This document shows, piece by piece, positions 8,702-17,269 of a stretch of 39,018 bases of DNA. Source of the stretch: Bacillota bacterium (GTDB lineage: Bacteria > Bacillota > Clostridia > Christensenellales > Pumilibacteraceae); NCBI GenBank assembly GCA_009787385.1, contig WRGC01000015.1:1-39018 (forward strand). Direction: 5' to 3'. The notes beneath the pieces are model-generated. The model worked only from the letters and a program-made list of their open reading frames with translations, was not told the origin of the DNA and did no database searches. Positions within the stretch are counted from its first letter, which is position 1. Each line of letters begins with the position of its first letter. The translations under genes and the position numbers were made by a program.

Positions 8702-10606
8702 ATGAGCGAAAATATAAACAAAGATTTGGATACAGATCAGATTCAAAAAGACAATATTCAAGGTGGAGATGCATTTGGCGAAATGGTATTTCAAAAGCCA
8801 AAGAGCTTTTGGGGTGGTATGTCCGCCTTGCTTAAGTATCTCAAACCTTGGCGTTGGATTATAATTTTGAGTGTATTGTTGACTGTAATAGGTACTGTAA
8901 TGACAATTATAGCACCTAACTATGTTAGGAATTTGACAGATGAAATTTTTGCTATGGTGACACCTCCTGATTTGGGTGGAAGACCTGTACATGATGCAAT
9001 GGAAAGTGTCAAGCAAGCTGCTATTGTACTCATAGTACTTTATGCTATTTCGTTTGTGGTATCTTATTTGCAAGCTTTTTTGATGGCAGGTGTTGCGGCA
9101 AATTCTACAAAAAAAATGCGTACAGATATATCTGTCAAAATCAATCGTGTACCACTTGGGTATTTTGACAAAGTTGGTTTTGGTGATGTGTTGTCACGAA
9201 CTACCAATGATATAAGTACAATTGGGCAATCTCTCAATGATGGATTAGTACCTACTATTACTAGCTTTGTATTGATTGTTGGACTAATTATTGTTATGTT
9301 TTTTACTAGTTGGCAGATGGCACTCATCACTGTGGCTACTGTTCCTGTTAGTTTTATATTGATAGGTGTAGTTATGGGAATGTCACAAAAGTATCAAAAG
9401 TTGCAAAGAGATTATTTGGGACAACTCAACAGTCAAATAGAAGAAAATTATTCTGGTCAAAGTGTAGTACTAGCATATAGAGGGCAAAAAAAAGCTCTCA
9501 CAAACTTTGAAAAAGTCAATGCTCCGTTGGCAGTTACCGCCAAAAAGGCTGAGTTTTTGAGTGGATTGATGTTTCCACTTATGAGTTTTGTTGGCAATAT
9601 TGGTGTGGTTGCTGTGCTAGTAGGTGGGGTATTGTTGTATACCAATGGTGTTTTTGAAGAAGCTGGGGCTGGAATTATACCACAATTTTTGATATATTCT
9701 AGATTGTTTATGATGCCTTTTGGACAGTTGGCACAAGGACTTGGCTTGTTGCAATCTGGTGCTGCGGGTAGTGAGAGAGTGTTTGAATTTTTAAATGAAA
9801 AAGAGCAACCTTGGGATGTAGATAAGCCAACATTGCAAACTATTAAGGGTGATCCTAATTATAAAGTTAAGGGTGATGTGAGATTTGAAAATGTAAAATT
9901 TGGTTATGATCCCGAACATCCTGTCATTAAGAATCTTACAGAAGAGTTTAGGAGCGGACAAAAGATAGCAATTGTTGGACCTACAGGAGCAGGTAAAACT
10001 ACGATTATCAATTTGTTGATGCGATTTTATGAGCCTCAATCAGGTAGTATTTATATAGATGGTGTGCATAGTGATGAGATGCCAAGGGCGTATGTTAGGG
10101 GCTTGTTTGGTATGGTGTTGCAAGATACTTGGTTGTTTGAAGGTACTATAAAAGAGAATATGATTTATGCCAAAGAAAATGTAACAGATGAACAAGTTAT
10201 TGAAGCTTGCAAGGCCGTTAATATCCATCATTTTATTATGACTTTGGAAGGTGGGTATGATTTTAAGCTTACTGATGATGTCAATATATCAGTAGGACAA
10301 AGGCAGTTGCTTACAATAGCAAGAGCAATGGTACAAGACAATCCAATTTTGATACTAGATGAAGCTACTTCTAATGTAGATACTAGAACAGAACAACATA
10401 TACAAGATGCTATGGACAAGGTGAGCAAGGGTAGGACGAGTTTTGTAATAGCACATAGATTGTCAACAATCAAAAATGCTGACCGCATATTAGTGTTGAG
10501 AGATGGCGATGTAATAGAGAGTGGAAGTCATGATGAATTGATACAACAAAATGGATTTTATGAAGAATTGTATAATAGTCAGTTTGCAGATGAAAATGCA
10601 GAGTAA
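8702..10606 (+). CDS. ABC exporter half-transporter, subunit 2 (degenerate signature motif)
   Basis: A 634-residue partner of the preceding gene. A soluble N-terminal extension (about 1-45) precedes six transmembrane helices (about 50-360) and an ATPase domain with Walker A GPTGAGKTT (near 427), signature ISVGQ (normally LSGGQ; near 529) and Walker B LILDEATSNVD (near 549) with the catalytic Glu intact. Together with subunit 1 this gives one consensus ATP site (Walker motifs of subunit 2, signature of subunit 1) and one degenerate site. This is the known heterodimeric exporter arrangement and strongly supports an obligate pair. GAGG at 8689-8692 precedes ATG 8702. Confidence 0.92.
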   Translation: MSENINKDLDTDQIQKDNIQGGDAFGEMVFQKPKSFWGGMSALLKYLKPWRWIIILSVLLTVIGTVMTIIAPNYVRNLTDEIFAMVTPPDLGGRPVHDAMESVKQAAIVLIVLYAISFVVSYLQAFLMAGVAANSTKKMRTDISVKINRVPLGYFDKVGFGDVLSRTTNDISTIGQSLNDGLVPTITSFVLIVGLIIVMFFTSWQMALITVATVPVSFILIGVVMGMSQKYQKLQRDYLGQLNSQIEENYSGQSVVLAYRGQKKALTNFEKVNAPLAVTAKKAEFLSGLMFPLMSFVGNIGVVAVLVGGVLLYTNGVFEEAGAGIIPQFLIYSRLFMMPFGQLAQGLGLLQSGAAGSERVFEFLNEKEQPWDVDKPTLQTIKGDPNYKVKGDVRFENVKFGYDPEHPVIKNLTEEFRSGQKIAIVGPTGAGKTTIINLLMRFYEPQSGSIYIDGVHSDEMPRAYVRGLFGMVLQDTWLFEGTIKENMIYAKENVTDEQVIEACKAVNIHHFIMTLEGGYDFKLTDDVNISVGQRQLLTIARAMVQDNPILILDEATSNVDTRTEQHIQDAMDKVSKGRTSFVIAHRLSTIKNADRILVLRDGDVIESGSHDELIQQNGFYEELYNSQFADENAE

Positions 10607-10674
10607 GGTTGTATGTCGTTGATTGCTTTGATAGTTTGTGAGTAATAATATCGTTTAATGAAAAAATAAGCAAG

Positions 10675-10875
10675 GATTGTACAAATATAGTACATTAATA
10701 TGGAAAGAAAGTAACACTAAACAAAATCAACCTTAAAGCGTTCGGTGGTTTGGGGGGGGGGATTCACCCCACCCCAAAAAAGCTTTTTGGTTCTTTTTTG
10801 GCGTTAAAAAAGAATAACGCTTGTTTTGTTGAAAGTTTATATTCTATTATTAATAAACTCTCGTTGTACACTATC
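10675..10875 (+). repeat. Dispersed intergenic repeat, copy 2
   Basis: It fills most of the gap between the ABC exporter and yebC. Left end GATTGTACAA, right end TTGTACACTA. The G/C hairpin carries a ten-G run, followed by AGCTTTTTGG, the TTCTTTTTTG stem with GCGT loop, and GTTGAAAGTTTATATTC. Only about 25 bp separate its right end from the yebC start codon. Confidence 0.88.
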
Positions 10876-10900
10876 AATAAATAACACCTAATAAAACAAT

Positions 10901-11623
10901 ATGTCAGGACATAGTAAGTGGAGTACAATTAAACGCCAAAAGGGAAAGACTGATGCAGCTAGAGCTAAAGTTTTTACTAAGATAGGTAGAGATATCGTTG
11001 TTGCCGTTAAGGTAGGGGGGGCAGATCCGTCTAGCAATCCTCGTTTGAGGGAGAGTATAGCAAAGGCTAGAGCTGCTAATATGCCTAATGATATCATTAC
11101 TCGCAATATCAAGAGAGCGGTAGGTGATGTAGATACAGTCAACTATGAGAGTATAGTGTATGAGGGATATGGTATAAATGGGGTTGCTGTAATTGTGGAA
11201 GCATTGACTGACAATCGCAATCGTACAGGAGGAGAAATAAGACATATTTTTGACAAGTATGGAGGTGGGCTTGGAGCTACGGGTTGTGTGTCATATAGGT
11301 TTGAGACTAAAGGTGTATTGAGAATAGATAAGTCTACTATATCTCAAACCGAAGATGACTTTGTACTATCGGTATTGGAATATCCAATATTAGATATAGT
11401 TGTAGAAGATGAAGAGTTTGTGATATATACCAATCCAAATGACTTTACAGTAGTGAGAGAGAGTTTGGCAAGTATTGGAGTCAACTTTGTATCAGCTCAA
11501 CTAGATAGGATACCCAATATTACAGTACAATTAGATAGTGATAGTATTCAAAAATTTGAAACAATGTTGGATAAATTTGAAGAAAATGATGATGTACAGG
11601 AAGTTTATTATAATATAGAATAG
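10901..11623 (+). CDS. yebC: YebC/TACO1-family protein
   Basis: A 240-residue YebC-family protein, full length, opening with the family hallmark SGHSKWSTIKRQKGKTD and keeping GGADPSSNPRLR and GEIRHIFDKYGG. The family binds ribosomes to relieve stalling on polyproline (YebC2/TACO1 studies) or acts as a transcription regulator; which applies here is not visible. ATG 10901 is fixed by the conserved N terminus. There is no Shine-Dalgarno sequence; TAATAA ends six bases upstream, compatible with a leaderless mRNA. A long perfect palindrome follows the stop codon. Confidence 0.96.
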   Translation: MSGHSKWSTIKRQKGKTDAARAKVFTKIGRDIVVAVKVGGADPSSNPRLRESIAKARAANMPNDIITRNIKRAVGDVDTVNYESIVYEGYGINGVAVIVEALTDNRNRTGGEIRHIFDKYGGGLGATGCVSYRFETKGVLRIDKSTISQTEDDFVLSVLEYPILDIVVEDEEFVIYTNPNDFTVVRESLASIGVNFVSAQLDRIPNITVQLDSDSIQKFETMLDKFEENDDVQEVYYNIE

Positions 11624-11634
11624 AAAATATTTAA

Positions 11635-11674
11635 AGTATAAGTTAATTTTTATTAATAAAAATTAACTTATACT
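11635..11674. terminator. Perfect 40-bp palindrome between yebC and radC
   Basis: Two 20-base arms are exactly complementary with no loop, AT-rich, opening AGTATAAGTTAATTT and centred on ATTAAT. It lies 12 bp after the yebC stop. It could act as a bidirectional terminator, although no T run follows on the plus strand, or as a protein-binding site controlling radC. Confidence 0.6.
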
Positions 11675-11703
11675 AATTTACAATACAAATGAGGAATTTT
11701 ACT

Positions 11704-12606
11704 ATGAGTAGTTATGATGATACAACTGATAAAAAGTCTTATAAATCGGGTAGTGGCATACATAAGGGACATAGGGAAAGAATGGATGAAAGAGCTATTG
11801 TGGATAGGGACTTTGAGGGATTTGCACCGCATGAGATGTTGGAGTACTTGTTGTATGCGGGTGTGCCTCGCAAGGATACCAATGAGATTGCACACAATTT
11901 GATAGAAAAATTTGGTTCGTTTTTTCATGTATTTTATGCTAGTGCAGAAGAATTGTTGACTGTTAAGGATATGACTAGGCGGGCTGCTCATACTATTTCT
12001 GCTGTAGTCCCTATTTCTAGATGGGTAAACAGACAAAATATCAAGAGAAGTAGATACAAAATAGTCAATACTGACTCTATAATAACTTATATAAAACCAT
12101 TTTTTGAAAACAGACCTTACGAAGTGGTTTATATGTTTTGCATAGATACTGCTGGATACATAATAAGTTCTACCAAAGTTTCGCAAGGTGATGTAGACAG
12201 TGTAGGGCTTAATTGTAGGGAGATTGTGACAAGAGCTAACAACAATCATGCTAGCAAGGTAGTTATTGCTCACAATCATCCATCAGGTATACTTAGTCCG
12301 TCGTTTGAAGATTTGGTAGCTACAAGTAGAGTCAATATAGGTTTGGGTGCTATAAATGTAGTATTGTCAGATCACATAATTTTTGTACCTAATGGTGATT
12401 ATTATAGCTTTTTTCAAAATGGAATATTGGATGATATAATAGTTGGGGGAGACCAAATATTGGGACAAAAGCATTTAAAAGAAGAAAATTCTTCAATTAA
12501 TGTATATGATAAGGTAAAAATCAATATGGAAGCAGGTAGTGACTTTTTGAATGAACTGTATCAAAAAATAAAGAATCAGATGAAATTAGAAGATATAGTA
12601 GAATAA
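11704..12606 (+). CDS. radC: RadC-family JAMM-domain protein
   Basis: UPF0758/RadC family: N-terminal helix-hairpin-helix region (GHRERMDER near 24-32, then helical to about 105), followed by a JAB/MPN-type metalloprotease-like domain with the zinc motif HNHPSG and the downstream acidic residue. The family name comes from a now-doubted link with DNA repair; its biochemical role is unsettled. At about 300 residues it is longer than the usual 220-230 because of a C-terminal extension (about 235-300) of unknown nature. GAGG at 11690-11693 favours ATG 11704; ATG 11689 in frame would add five residues. Confidence 0.92.
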   Translation: MSSYDDTTDKKSYKSGSGIHKGHRERMDERAIVDRDFEGFAPHEMLEYLLYAGVPRKDTNEIAHNLIEKFGSFFHVFYASAEELLTVKDMTRRAAHTISAVVPISRWVNRQNIKRSRYKIVNTDSIITYIKPFFENRPYEVVYMFCIDTAGYIISSTKVSQGDVDSVGLNCREIVTRANNNHASKVVIAHNHPSGILSPSFEDLVATSRVNIGLGAINVVLSDHIIFVPNGDYYSFFQNGILDDIIVGGDQILGQKHLKEENSSINVYDKVKINMEAGSDFLNELYQKIKNQMKLEDIVE

Positions 12607-12615
12607 AAAGAAAAA

Positions 12616-12797
12616 GAGTTTACAAATAGAGTGTATTAATATGGCAATGAACTAATACAAAAAAACAATCTTAAAGCGTTCGGGGGAATTTGTAATCCCC
12701 TAAAGTTTTTTGGTTCTTTTTTGGCGTAAAAAAAGAATAATGATGGTTTTGTTGATTGTTTGTATTTTATTGTTAATAACTTCCGTTGTATGCTCTC
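12616..12797 (+). repeat. Dispersed intergenic repeat, copy 3
   Basis: Left end GAGTTTACAAATAGAG; core AAAGCGTTCGGGGG with a short G/C hairpin; TTCTTTTTTG stem with GCGT loop; GTTGATTGTTTGTATTTTA; right end TTGTATGCTCTC. It occupies almost the whole radC-rpiB gap. Confidence 0.88.
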
Positions 12798-12825
12798 AAA
12801 ACAAATAACTTTAGTATAAATTATT

Positions 12826-13275
12826 ATGAAGAACAAACAACTTAAAATTGCAATAGCTTGTGACCATGCAGCATATCAACTTAAGATAGATATAGTGCAG
12901 TATCTAGCTAGTAGACAAATTGATGTCTTAGACTTTGGGACAAACAATTGTACAGTAAGTGTGGATTATCCGGACTTTGCTTGCATGGTTGCACAATCTA
13001 TAACTAGTAGAGAAAGTGACTTTGGAATACTCTTGTGTGGTACGGGTATTGGTATGACTATCGCAGCAAACAAACATAATGGTATAAGATGTGCTTTGTG
13101 TAGTGATACTTATAGTGCCAAGCTAACAAGGTTGCACAACAATGCTAATGTACTAAGCATGGGGGCAAGAGTGATAGGTAGTGGGCTTGCATTGGATATA
13201 GTAGATAGCTTTTTGAGTACAGAATTTTCTAATGAAGATAGGCACAACAAGCGTATTGCTAAGCTAGAAAACTAA
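12826..13275 (+). CDS. rpiB: Ribose-5-phosphate isomerase B
   Basis: RpiB/LacAB family, 149 residues, full length. It interconverts ribose 5-phosphate and ribulose 5-phosphate in the non-oxidative pentose phosphate pathway. Visible motifs: N-terminal IACDHAAYQLK, active-site CGTGIGMTIAANK with the catalytic Cys, and the phosphate-binding region SDTYSAKLTRLHNNANVLSMGARV. LacA/LacB is the alternative within the family, but a single gene with this motif favours RpiB. There is no Shine-Dalgarno sequence; TATAAA lies five bases before ATG, so translation may be leaderless. Confidence 0.94.
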   Translation: MKNKQLKIAIACDHAAYQLKIDIVQYLASRQIDVLDFGTNNCTVSVDYPDFACMVAQSITSRESDFGILLCGTGIGMTIAANKHNGIRCALCSDTYSAKLTRLHNNANVLSMGARVIGSGLALDIVDSFLSTEFSNEDRHNKRIAKLEN

Positions 13276-13329
13276 AAAATTAATTTTAAAGTATCAATAA
13301 AAACTTGCTTCATAGTGCATAATAGTATT

Positions 13330-14016
13330 ATGAAGAAACAATCAAAAAATAAGGGAAAGTGGAGTTTTAATTCTTTTATACTCATTATGGTAGCATGCAT
13401 AATGATTGGTGTAATTTTTTTGTTTGTTGTACTACATTTTATTTTACCATTGCATAATTCTAATAATAGTTTGCAAATGAGTAGAAATGCAATTGTAGAT
13501 AGACCTGAAAAGCAAGTAGAACAGACAGAGATTGTTGATAGCAAAGTTGTTGATAGTCAACAACCTGTTGTTGGTACAACGCCTTTGACTGCAACTGAGT
13601 TTTATGAACATATTGAAAATTCAAATATAGAAGAAACGGCATTTGATTTTAGTGAACTTACACCTGATAATATAATGTCTTTGATGGAGGATAATTCTGT
13701 TAATATAGTAGTTGTAGGTTCTACATTGTTGTTAATAGCAGTTTTGGCATGGCTCTTAAAAAAGAATACTGAAATGAGAATGGTTCCAAAAGTAGAAGAA
13801 ACACGCATTAGAGCCGCCGAGGCTTTGGCATATGCAATGGACTTGTTTAACAGTGCTAAAGAGCTTGTATACAAATCACATGAGCAACCTGATGATTCTG
13901 TGCTAGAAAGTGAGGCACTCAATCTTTTGCAAGATACTGATCAAGCTATAGATATTGCAACCGAATTAGTAGCAGAATATACAGTATATTTAGAACAAGA
14001 TAGCATGGCAGCGTAA
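13330..14016 (+). CDS. Unknown protein with two membrane helices
   Basis: I do not recognise a family. About 228 residues: a basic N terminus, a membrane helix (about 12-40), a 70-residue Gln/Val/Thr-rich linker, a second hydrophobic helix (about 125-143, VNIVVVGSTLLLIAVLAW), then a charged helical domain (about 145-228) that looks like a small coiled-coil. The linker would lie outside the cell if both ends are cytoplasmic. ATG 13330 is chosen because the hydrophobic segment follows it; GTG 13315 is an in-frame alternative. CATAAT ends six bases before ATG and there is no ribosome binding site. Confidence 0.7.
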   Translation: MKKQSKNKGKWSFNSFILIMVACIMIGVIFLFVVLHFILPLHNSNNSLQMSRNAIVDRPEKQVEQTEIVDSKVVDSQQPVVGTTPLTATEFYEHIENSNIEETAFDFSELTPDNIMSLMEDNSVNIVVVGSTLLLIAVLAWLLKKNTEMRMVPKVEETRIRAAEALAYAMDLFNSAKELVYKSHEQPDDSVLESEALNLLQDTDQAIDIATELVAEYTVYLEQDSMAA

Positions 14017-14091
14017 GGATACAATAGACACAAATGTTTTATGTAAATTATGTTGTAATTTATGATTTTGGTGATGTAAATAGTTTTGTTG

Positions 14092-14119
14092 ATATCAAGG
14101 TAATACACCTTGATATTTT
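14092..14119 (+). terminator. Intrinsic terminator
   Basis: A 10-bp perfect stem (ATATCAAGGT / ACCTTGATAT) with a five-base loop and trailing T residues separates the two envelope-protein genes. Confidence 0.8.
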
Positions 14120-14154
14120 GTCATATATTGGACAAACTGTAATATATATAATAC

Positions 14155-14844
14155 ATGTTACGACAAAAAAAGACAATTGTATTGTGTGTATTGCTAATAG
14201 TGACTAGCGTATTGCTTGTAGCTTGTACTACTATCTTTGATCAGTATAAAGATTATATAGCAGAATATCGTCCTGATTTGTATCTATATAAAACAGAAGA
14301 ATATGAGATAGAAGTAGCAAGCGGTTGGAGAGAAAAAGATTTTGCCTTAGATGGTATTGTAGGCAATAAGGTGGATTTTATTATAATTACTGTCGTACCA
14401 ACTAATGGTATTGTAGATGCAATGACTTTGGATTATGAATTGTCTGTAGACGAACAATCATTTGGTGGCAAAATGACACAACACCCATTTAGAGAGAATT
14501 TTAGTGCTGAAATTGTAAGTAGGACCAATTCTAGACCAATAACACTAAAACTGAGATCTAAGGATAAAGAAATAGGAAGATATAATATGCAAGTATCTAT
14601 AACCCCAAATATGATAGATGCAAGCAGGGCATTGGAAGTTGCTGTAGATAAGTTAAAGTCTCAAATAAAGGGAATGACTATCAACGGCAAATTGAACGGT
14701 GAAGTTTATGTATTGTTTGTAAAAAATCCTGTTGATGACAATGGTACACTATTTTGGTATGTTGCATTTGTCAACACTTCAAGCGATACTTATGCTGTGT
14801 TGATAGACCCTATTACAGAGCAGGTTTTGGCACAACATGTCTAA
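14155..14844 (+). CDS. Probable lipoprotein, PepSY-like C terminus
   Basis: A 229-residue protein with a lipoprotein signal: basic MLRQKK, hydrophobic stretch and lipobox LLVAC with Cys near 24, so probably anchored in the outer face of the membrane. The middle (about 50-150) is beta-rich and unrecognised. The last 60 residues, with LFWYVAFVNTSSDTYAVLID and ITEQVLAQ, resemble the closing strand of PepSY-type domains (WYV...DP.TG.VL), which often inhibit or bind peptidases; this is a weak match. The TATAAT just before ATG and the absence of a ribosome binding site suggest a very short leader or a slightly later start. Confidence 0.7.
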   Translation: MLRQKKTIVLCVLLIVTSVLLVACTTIFDQYKDYIAEYRPDLYLYKTEEYEIEVASGWREKDFALDGIVGNKVDFIIITVVPTNGIVDAMTLDYELSVDEQSFGGKMTQHPFRENFSAEIVSRTNSRPITLKLRSKDKEIGRYNMQVSITPNMIDASRALEVAVDKLKSQIKGMTINGKLNGEVYVLFVKNPVDDNGTLFWYVAFVNTSSDTYAVLIDPITEQVLAQHV

Positions 14845-14930
14845 CTTATACAACTATAAACTTATAAAACAATTAATTGCTATTATATACAATTTGTGTT
14901 ATATTAGTAAAATGTTTAAGGAGAAAATTT

Positions 14931-15515
14931 ATGAGTGAACATATTATGCGTCCTTTACCTACAGGTAGAGTTGTAGATAAAATATTTGCAGTTAACAATG
15001 ATTTTGTAAATTGGTTTTTGGTTGAAGGGGATAGTGGTTTTGTAGCAATAGACGGAGGTGCAAACAATGATAAGTCATTGAGTGAATTAAGTGCATTGGG
15101 TATACAACTTTCTAATATAAAGAATATTGTTATCACTCATGATCACCCTGATCATATAGGGATACTAGAGTTGTTGAAAGATATCCCTGTATATGGAATG
15201 AGTGAAAAGTATGCAACTACTGTTGTTAAAGATGGACAAGAGTTGAGCATAGATGGTGTAATGATTAAGGTATATTCAACTATGGGACACAAGGCTGACC
15301 ATGTGTGCCTAGTTTTGAATAATAGATATTTATTGACGGGTGATTGTTTGAGTTTGTGCGGTAGCAAAGTGGGATTGTTTGTATCGGCATACAATCTTAG
15401 CAATGATGTTCAAGCTAATGATATAAAAAAAATCTCACAAATCAAAGATATTGAGAAAGTGATTACTTCACACTTTGGAATGACTGACAAACCCGATTGG
15501 AGTGATTTTGTATAA
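14931..15515 (+). CDS. Metallo-beta-lactamase-fold hydrolase
   Basis: About 194 residues of the MBL superfamily, glyoxalase II-like group. The metal ligands are all present: THDHPDH (HxHxDH), the later His in MGHKADH, Asp in LTGDCLS, and the final His in TSHFG. It probably hydrolyses a small thioester or ester substrate in the cytoplasm; the specific substrate cannot be told. AAGGAG seven bases before ATG 14931 decides the start, and the longer upstream frame has no such signal. The next element downstream is repeat copy 4. Confidence 0.88.
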   Translation: MSEHIMRPLPTGRVVDKIFAVNNDFVNWFLVEGDSGFVAIDGGANNDKSLSELSALGIQLSNIKNIVITHDHPDHIGILELLKDIPVYGMSEKYATTVVKDGQELSIDGVMIKVYSTMGHKADHVCLVLNNRYLLTGDCLSLCGSKVGLFVSAYNLSNDVQANDIKKISQIKDIEKVITSHFGMTDKPDWSDFV

Positions 15516-15557
15516 TATGAATTTTATAGTTAGTAAGTTGCTAAAGAAAATATATGA

Positions 15558-15725
15558 GAGTGTGACAGCTAGTGGATATTAACAATAAGAAACAAATAAT
15601 CAACAAGAGTAACTTAATTCTTTTTTGATGCTAAAAAGAATCAAAAAGTTCTTGGGTGGGGCGAATTTAAATCCCTGAACGCTTTAGGTTCAATTTTAAT
15701 GATGTATTGTTTTTTGTCTTAATAA
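15558..15725 (-). repeat. Dispersed intergenic repeat, copy 4
   Basis: An inverted copy lying between convergent genes. Read on the minus strand: AAAGCGTTCAGGG, an AAATTCGCCCC apex, AAGAACTTTTTG, a TTCTTTTT stem with loop AGCAT, and the segment ending TTATTGTTAATATCC with terminus TGTCACACTCTC. The outer end near 15725 is eroded. Confidence 0.82.
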
Positions 15726-15747
15726 TCAATTTTTATGCTTTAAATAC

Positions 15748-15784
15748 AAAACAACCATACAATCTATATTGTATGGTTGTTTTT
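15748..15784. terminator. Bidirectional terminator between the MBL gene and fba
   Basis: A perfect stem of about 16 bp (AAAACAACCATACAAT / ATTGTATGGTTGTTTT) with loop CTAT, A-run on one side and T-run on the other, serves converging transcripts. Confidence 0.85.
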
Positions 15785-15800
15785 GATTGTTGTTGTACAA

Positions 15801-16742
15801 TTACATGCAATCTTTAGCATGTCCTGAGCTACCCAATGCATTTTTTAGTTTTTCTTTTACAAATTGTTTTAGTTGCTCTCTACCTGCACCCAAGTATTGT
15901 CTTGGGTCAAAGTGAGATGGATTGGTTTTGAAATGTTTACGCACAGCACTTGTAAAAACAAGACGCAAGTCACTGTCAATATTGACTTTACAAACAGCTA
16001 ATGATACTGCTTTGCGTAGCAATTCGTCAGGGATACCTTTAGCATCAGACATACTGCCACCGTTTTCTACTAGCATTTCTACAAACTGTTGTGGTATATT
16101 GCTAGCTCCATGCAAAACTATAGGAAAGTTTCTAATGCGTTTTTCACATTCTTCTAATATATCAAATCTTAGCTTAGGTTCACCCTTAAATTTGAAAGCA
16201 CCGTGTGAAGTTCCAATAGCAATTGCCAAACTGTCTACACCTGTCTTTTTTACAAATTCTTCTACTTCTTCAGGGCGAGTATAACTACTATCTTCGGCAG
16301 ATACATTTACTTCGTCTTCTACACCCGCTAGACGCCCAAGTTCAGCCTCTACAGTGACATTGTATTGATGAGCATAATCTGCTACTTTTTTGCTTATTAA
16401 GATATTTTCTTCAAAGCTATGATGACTTGCATCTATCATAACACTAGTAAAGCCAGCATCTACAGCCATTTTGCAAGATTCAAAACTATCACCATGATCT
16501 AAGTGTAGTGCAATTGGCAAACCACTATCTTCTACTGCTGCGTCTACTAGCTTTTTTAGGTAATTGATTTTTGCGTACTTTATTGCACTTAGACTTGCTT
16601 GAAGTATTATTGGTGATTGTTCTTCTTTTGCAGCATCTACTATAGCTTGCAAAAGTTCTAGGTTGTTGATGTTGAATGCTCCTACGGCAAAATGCCCATC
16701 ATAAGCTGCTTTGAACATCTTTTTGGTGTTAACTAATGGCAT
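15801..16742 (-). CDS. fba: Class II fructose-bisphosphate aldolase
   Basis: A 313-residue zinc-dependent aldolase of the FbaA/GatY/KbaY family, full length. It cleaves fructose 1,6-bisphosphate into dihydroxyacetone phosphate and glyceraldehyde 3-phosphate in glycolysis. Motifs: LHLDHG (catalytic Asp and zinc His), VEAELGRLAG, IGTSHGAFK and LHGASNIP (zinc ligands), KVNIDSDLR (phosphate binding). Tagatose-bisphosphate aldolase is a related possibility, but the isolated housekeeping setting favours fructose bisphosphate. AAGGAG precedes ATG on the minus strand and a promoter lies at 16773-16801. Confidence 0.95.
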   Translation of the reverse strand: MPLVNTKKMFKAAYDGHFAVGAFNINNLELLQAIVDAAKEEQSPIILQASLSAIKYAKINYLKKLVDAAVEDSGLPIALHLDHGDSFESCKMAVDAGFTSVMIDASHHSFEENILISKKVADYAHQYNVTVEAELGRLAGVEDEVNVSAEDSSYTRPEEVEEFVKKTGVDSLAIAIGTSHGAFKFKGEPKLRFDILEECEKRIRNFPIVLHGASNIPQQFVEMLVENGGSMSDAKGIPDELLRKAVSLAVCKVNIDSDLRLVFTSAVRKHFKTNPSHFDPRQYLGAGREQLKQFVKEKLKNALGSSGHAKDCM

Positions 16743-16772
16743 ATAAAATGTCTCCTTAATTACTATGACTAG

Positions 16773-16801
16773 AGTATACTATATTTTTAAATAAAAAGCA
16801 A
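16773..16801 (-). promoter_or_regulatory. Sigma-A type promoter for fba
   Basis: On the minus strand, -35 TTGCTT (16801-16796), a 17-bp spacer and -10 TATACT (16778-16773) precede fba; it is back to back with the rpmG promoter. Confidence 0.7.
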
Positions 16802-16822
16802 GCAAAAAATATAATTACATAG

Positions 16823-16852
16823 TTGACAGGCTATAATGCAATATGTTATACT
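16823..16852 (+). promoter_or_regulatory. Near-consensus sigma-A promoter for rpmG-secE-nusG
   Basis: Perfect -35 TTGACA (16823-16828), 18-bp spacer, -10 TATACT (16847-16852). A small hairpin in the leader (TTGGG / CCCAA, 16866-16880) follows before the ribosome binding site. Confidence 0.8.
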
Positions 16853-16899
16853 ATCTCAATACAAATTGGGTTGTACCCAAAGTAGGGAGAGTCTCAATC

Positions 16900-17049
16900 A
16901 TGAGGACAAAAATAACACTAGCTTGCGGTGAGTGCAAACAACGCAATTATGATAATTTTAAAAACAAAAAAAATGACCCTGATCGTATAGAACTTAGCAA
17001 GTACTGTAGATTTTGCAAAAAACATACAGGACACAAGGAGACCAAATAA
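16900..17049 (+). CDS. rpmG: 50S ribosomal protein L33
   Basis: A 49-residue L33 of the zinc-ribbon type: CGEC near the N terminus and CRFC near 37-40 form the C-x2-C pairs, followed by the typical [10 protein letters not shown] end. It is a component of the large ribosomal subunit near the exit site. The longer upstream frame is not coding: GGGAG at 16886-16890 and the conserved [12 protein letters not shown] start place ATG at 16900. The stop codon overlaps the secE start by one base, and the order rpmG-secE-nusG is the standard bacterial one. Confidence 0.95.
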   Translation: MRTKITLACGECKQRNYDNFKNKKNDPDRIELSKYCRFCKKHTGHKETK

Positions 17050-17267
17050 TGGCTCAACAAGTAGCAAAAAAAGAAAAAAAGGGTTTTTGGAATCGTATTA
17101 AAGAAACTTTGAGCGAACTTAAAAAGGTATCTTGGCCTAGCTTCAAAACTGTGGTTAAGTCTACAGGTATAGTTTTGGCTGTAGTTTTGTTTTTTTTGAT
17201 AGCTTTGATTGGGATAGATTCCTTGCTAGGATTCTTGTATCAATTGTTAACAGGTTTTAAAAGATAA
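17049..17267 (+). CDS. secE: Preprotein translocase subunit SecE
   Basis: A 72-residue SecE of the short single-helix type. The conserved amphipathic segment KETLSELKKVSWPSFKTVVK is followed by one membrane helix (about 42-66). It clamps SecY in the SecYEG channel. AAGGAG at 17036-17041 lies eight bases before ATG 17049; the longer frame starting at 17013 is inside rpmG. It is directly coupled to rpmG and nusG. Confidence 0.94.
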   Translation: MAQQVAKKEKKGFWNRIKETLSELKKVSWPSFKTVVKSTGIVLAVVLFFLIALIGIDSLLGFLYQLLTGFKR

Positions 17268-17269
17268 TT

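Noticed and set aside
14128-14152. A complete promoter TTGGAC with TATAAT before the lipoprotein gene
   Set aside because: The spacer is only 13 bp and the predicted start would fall after the ATG; noted in the gene entry but not called.
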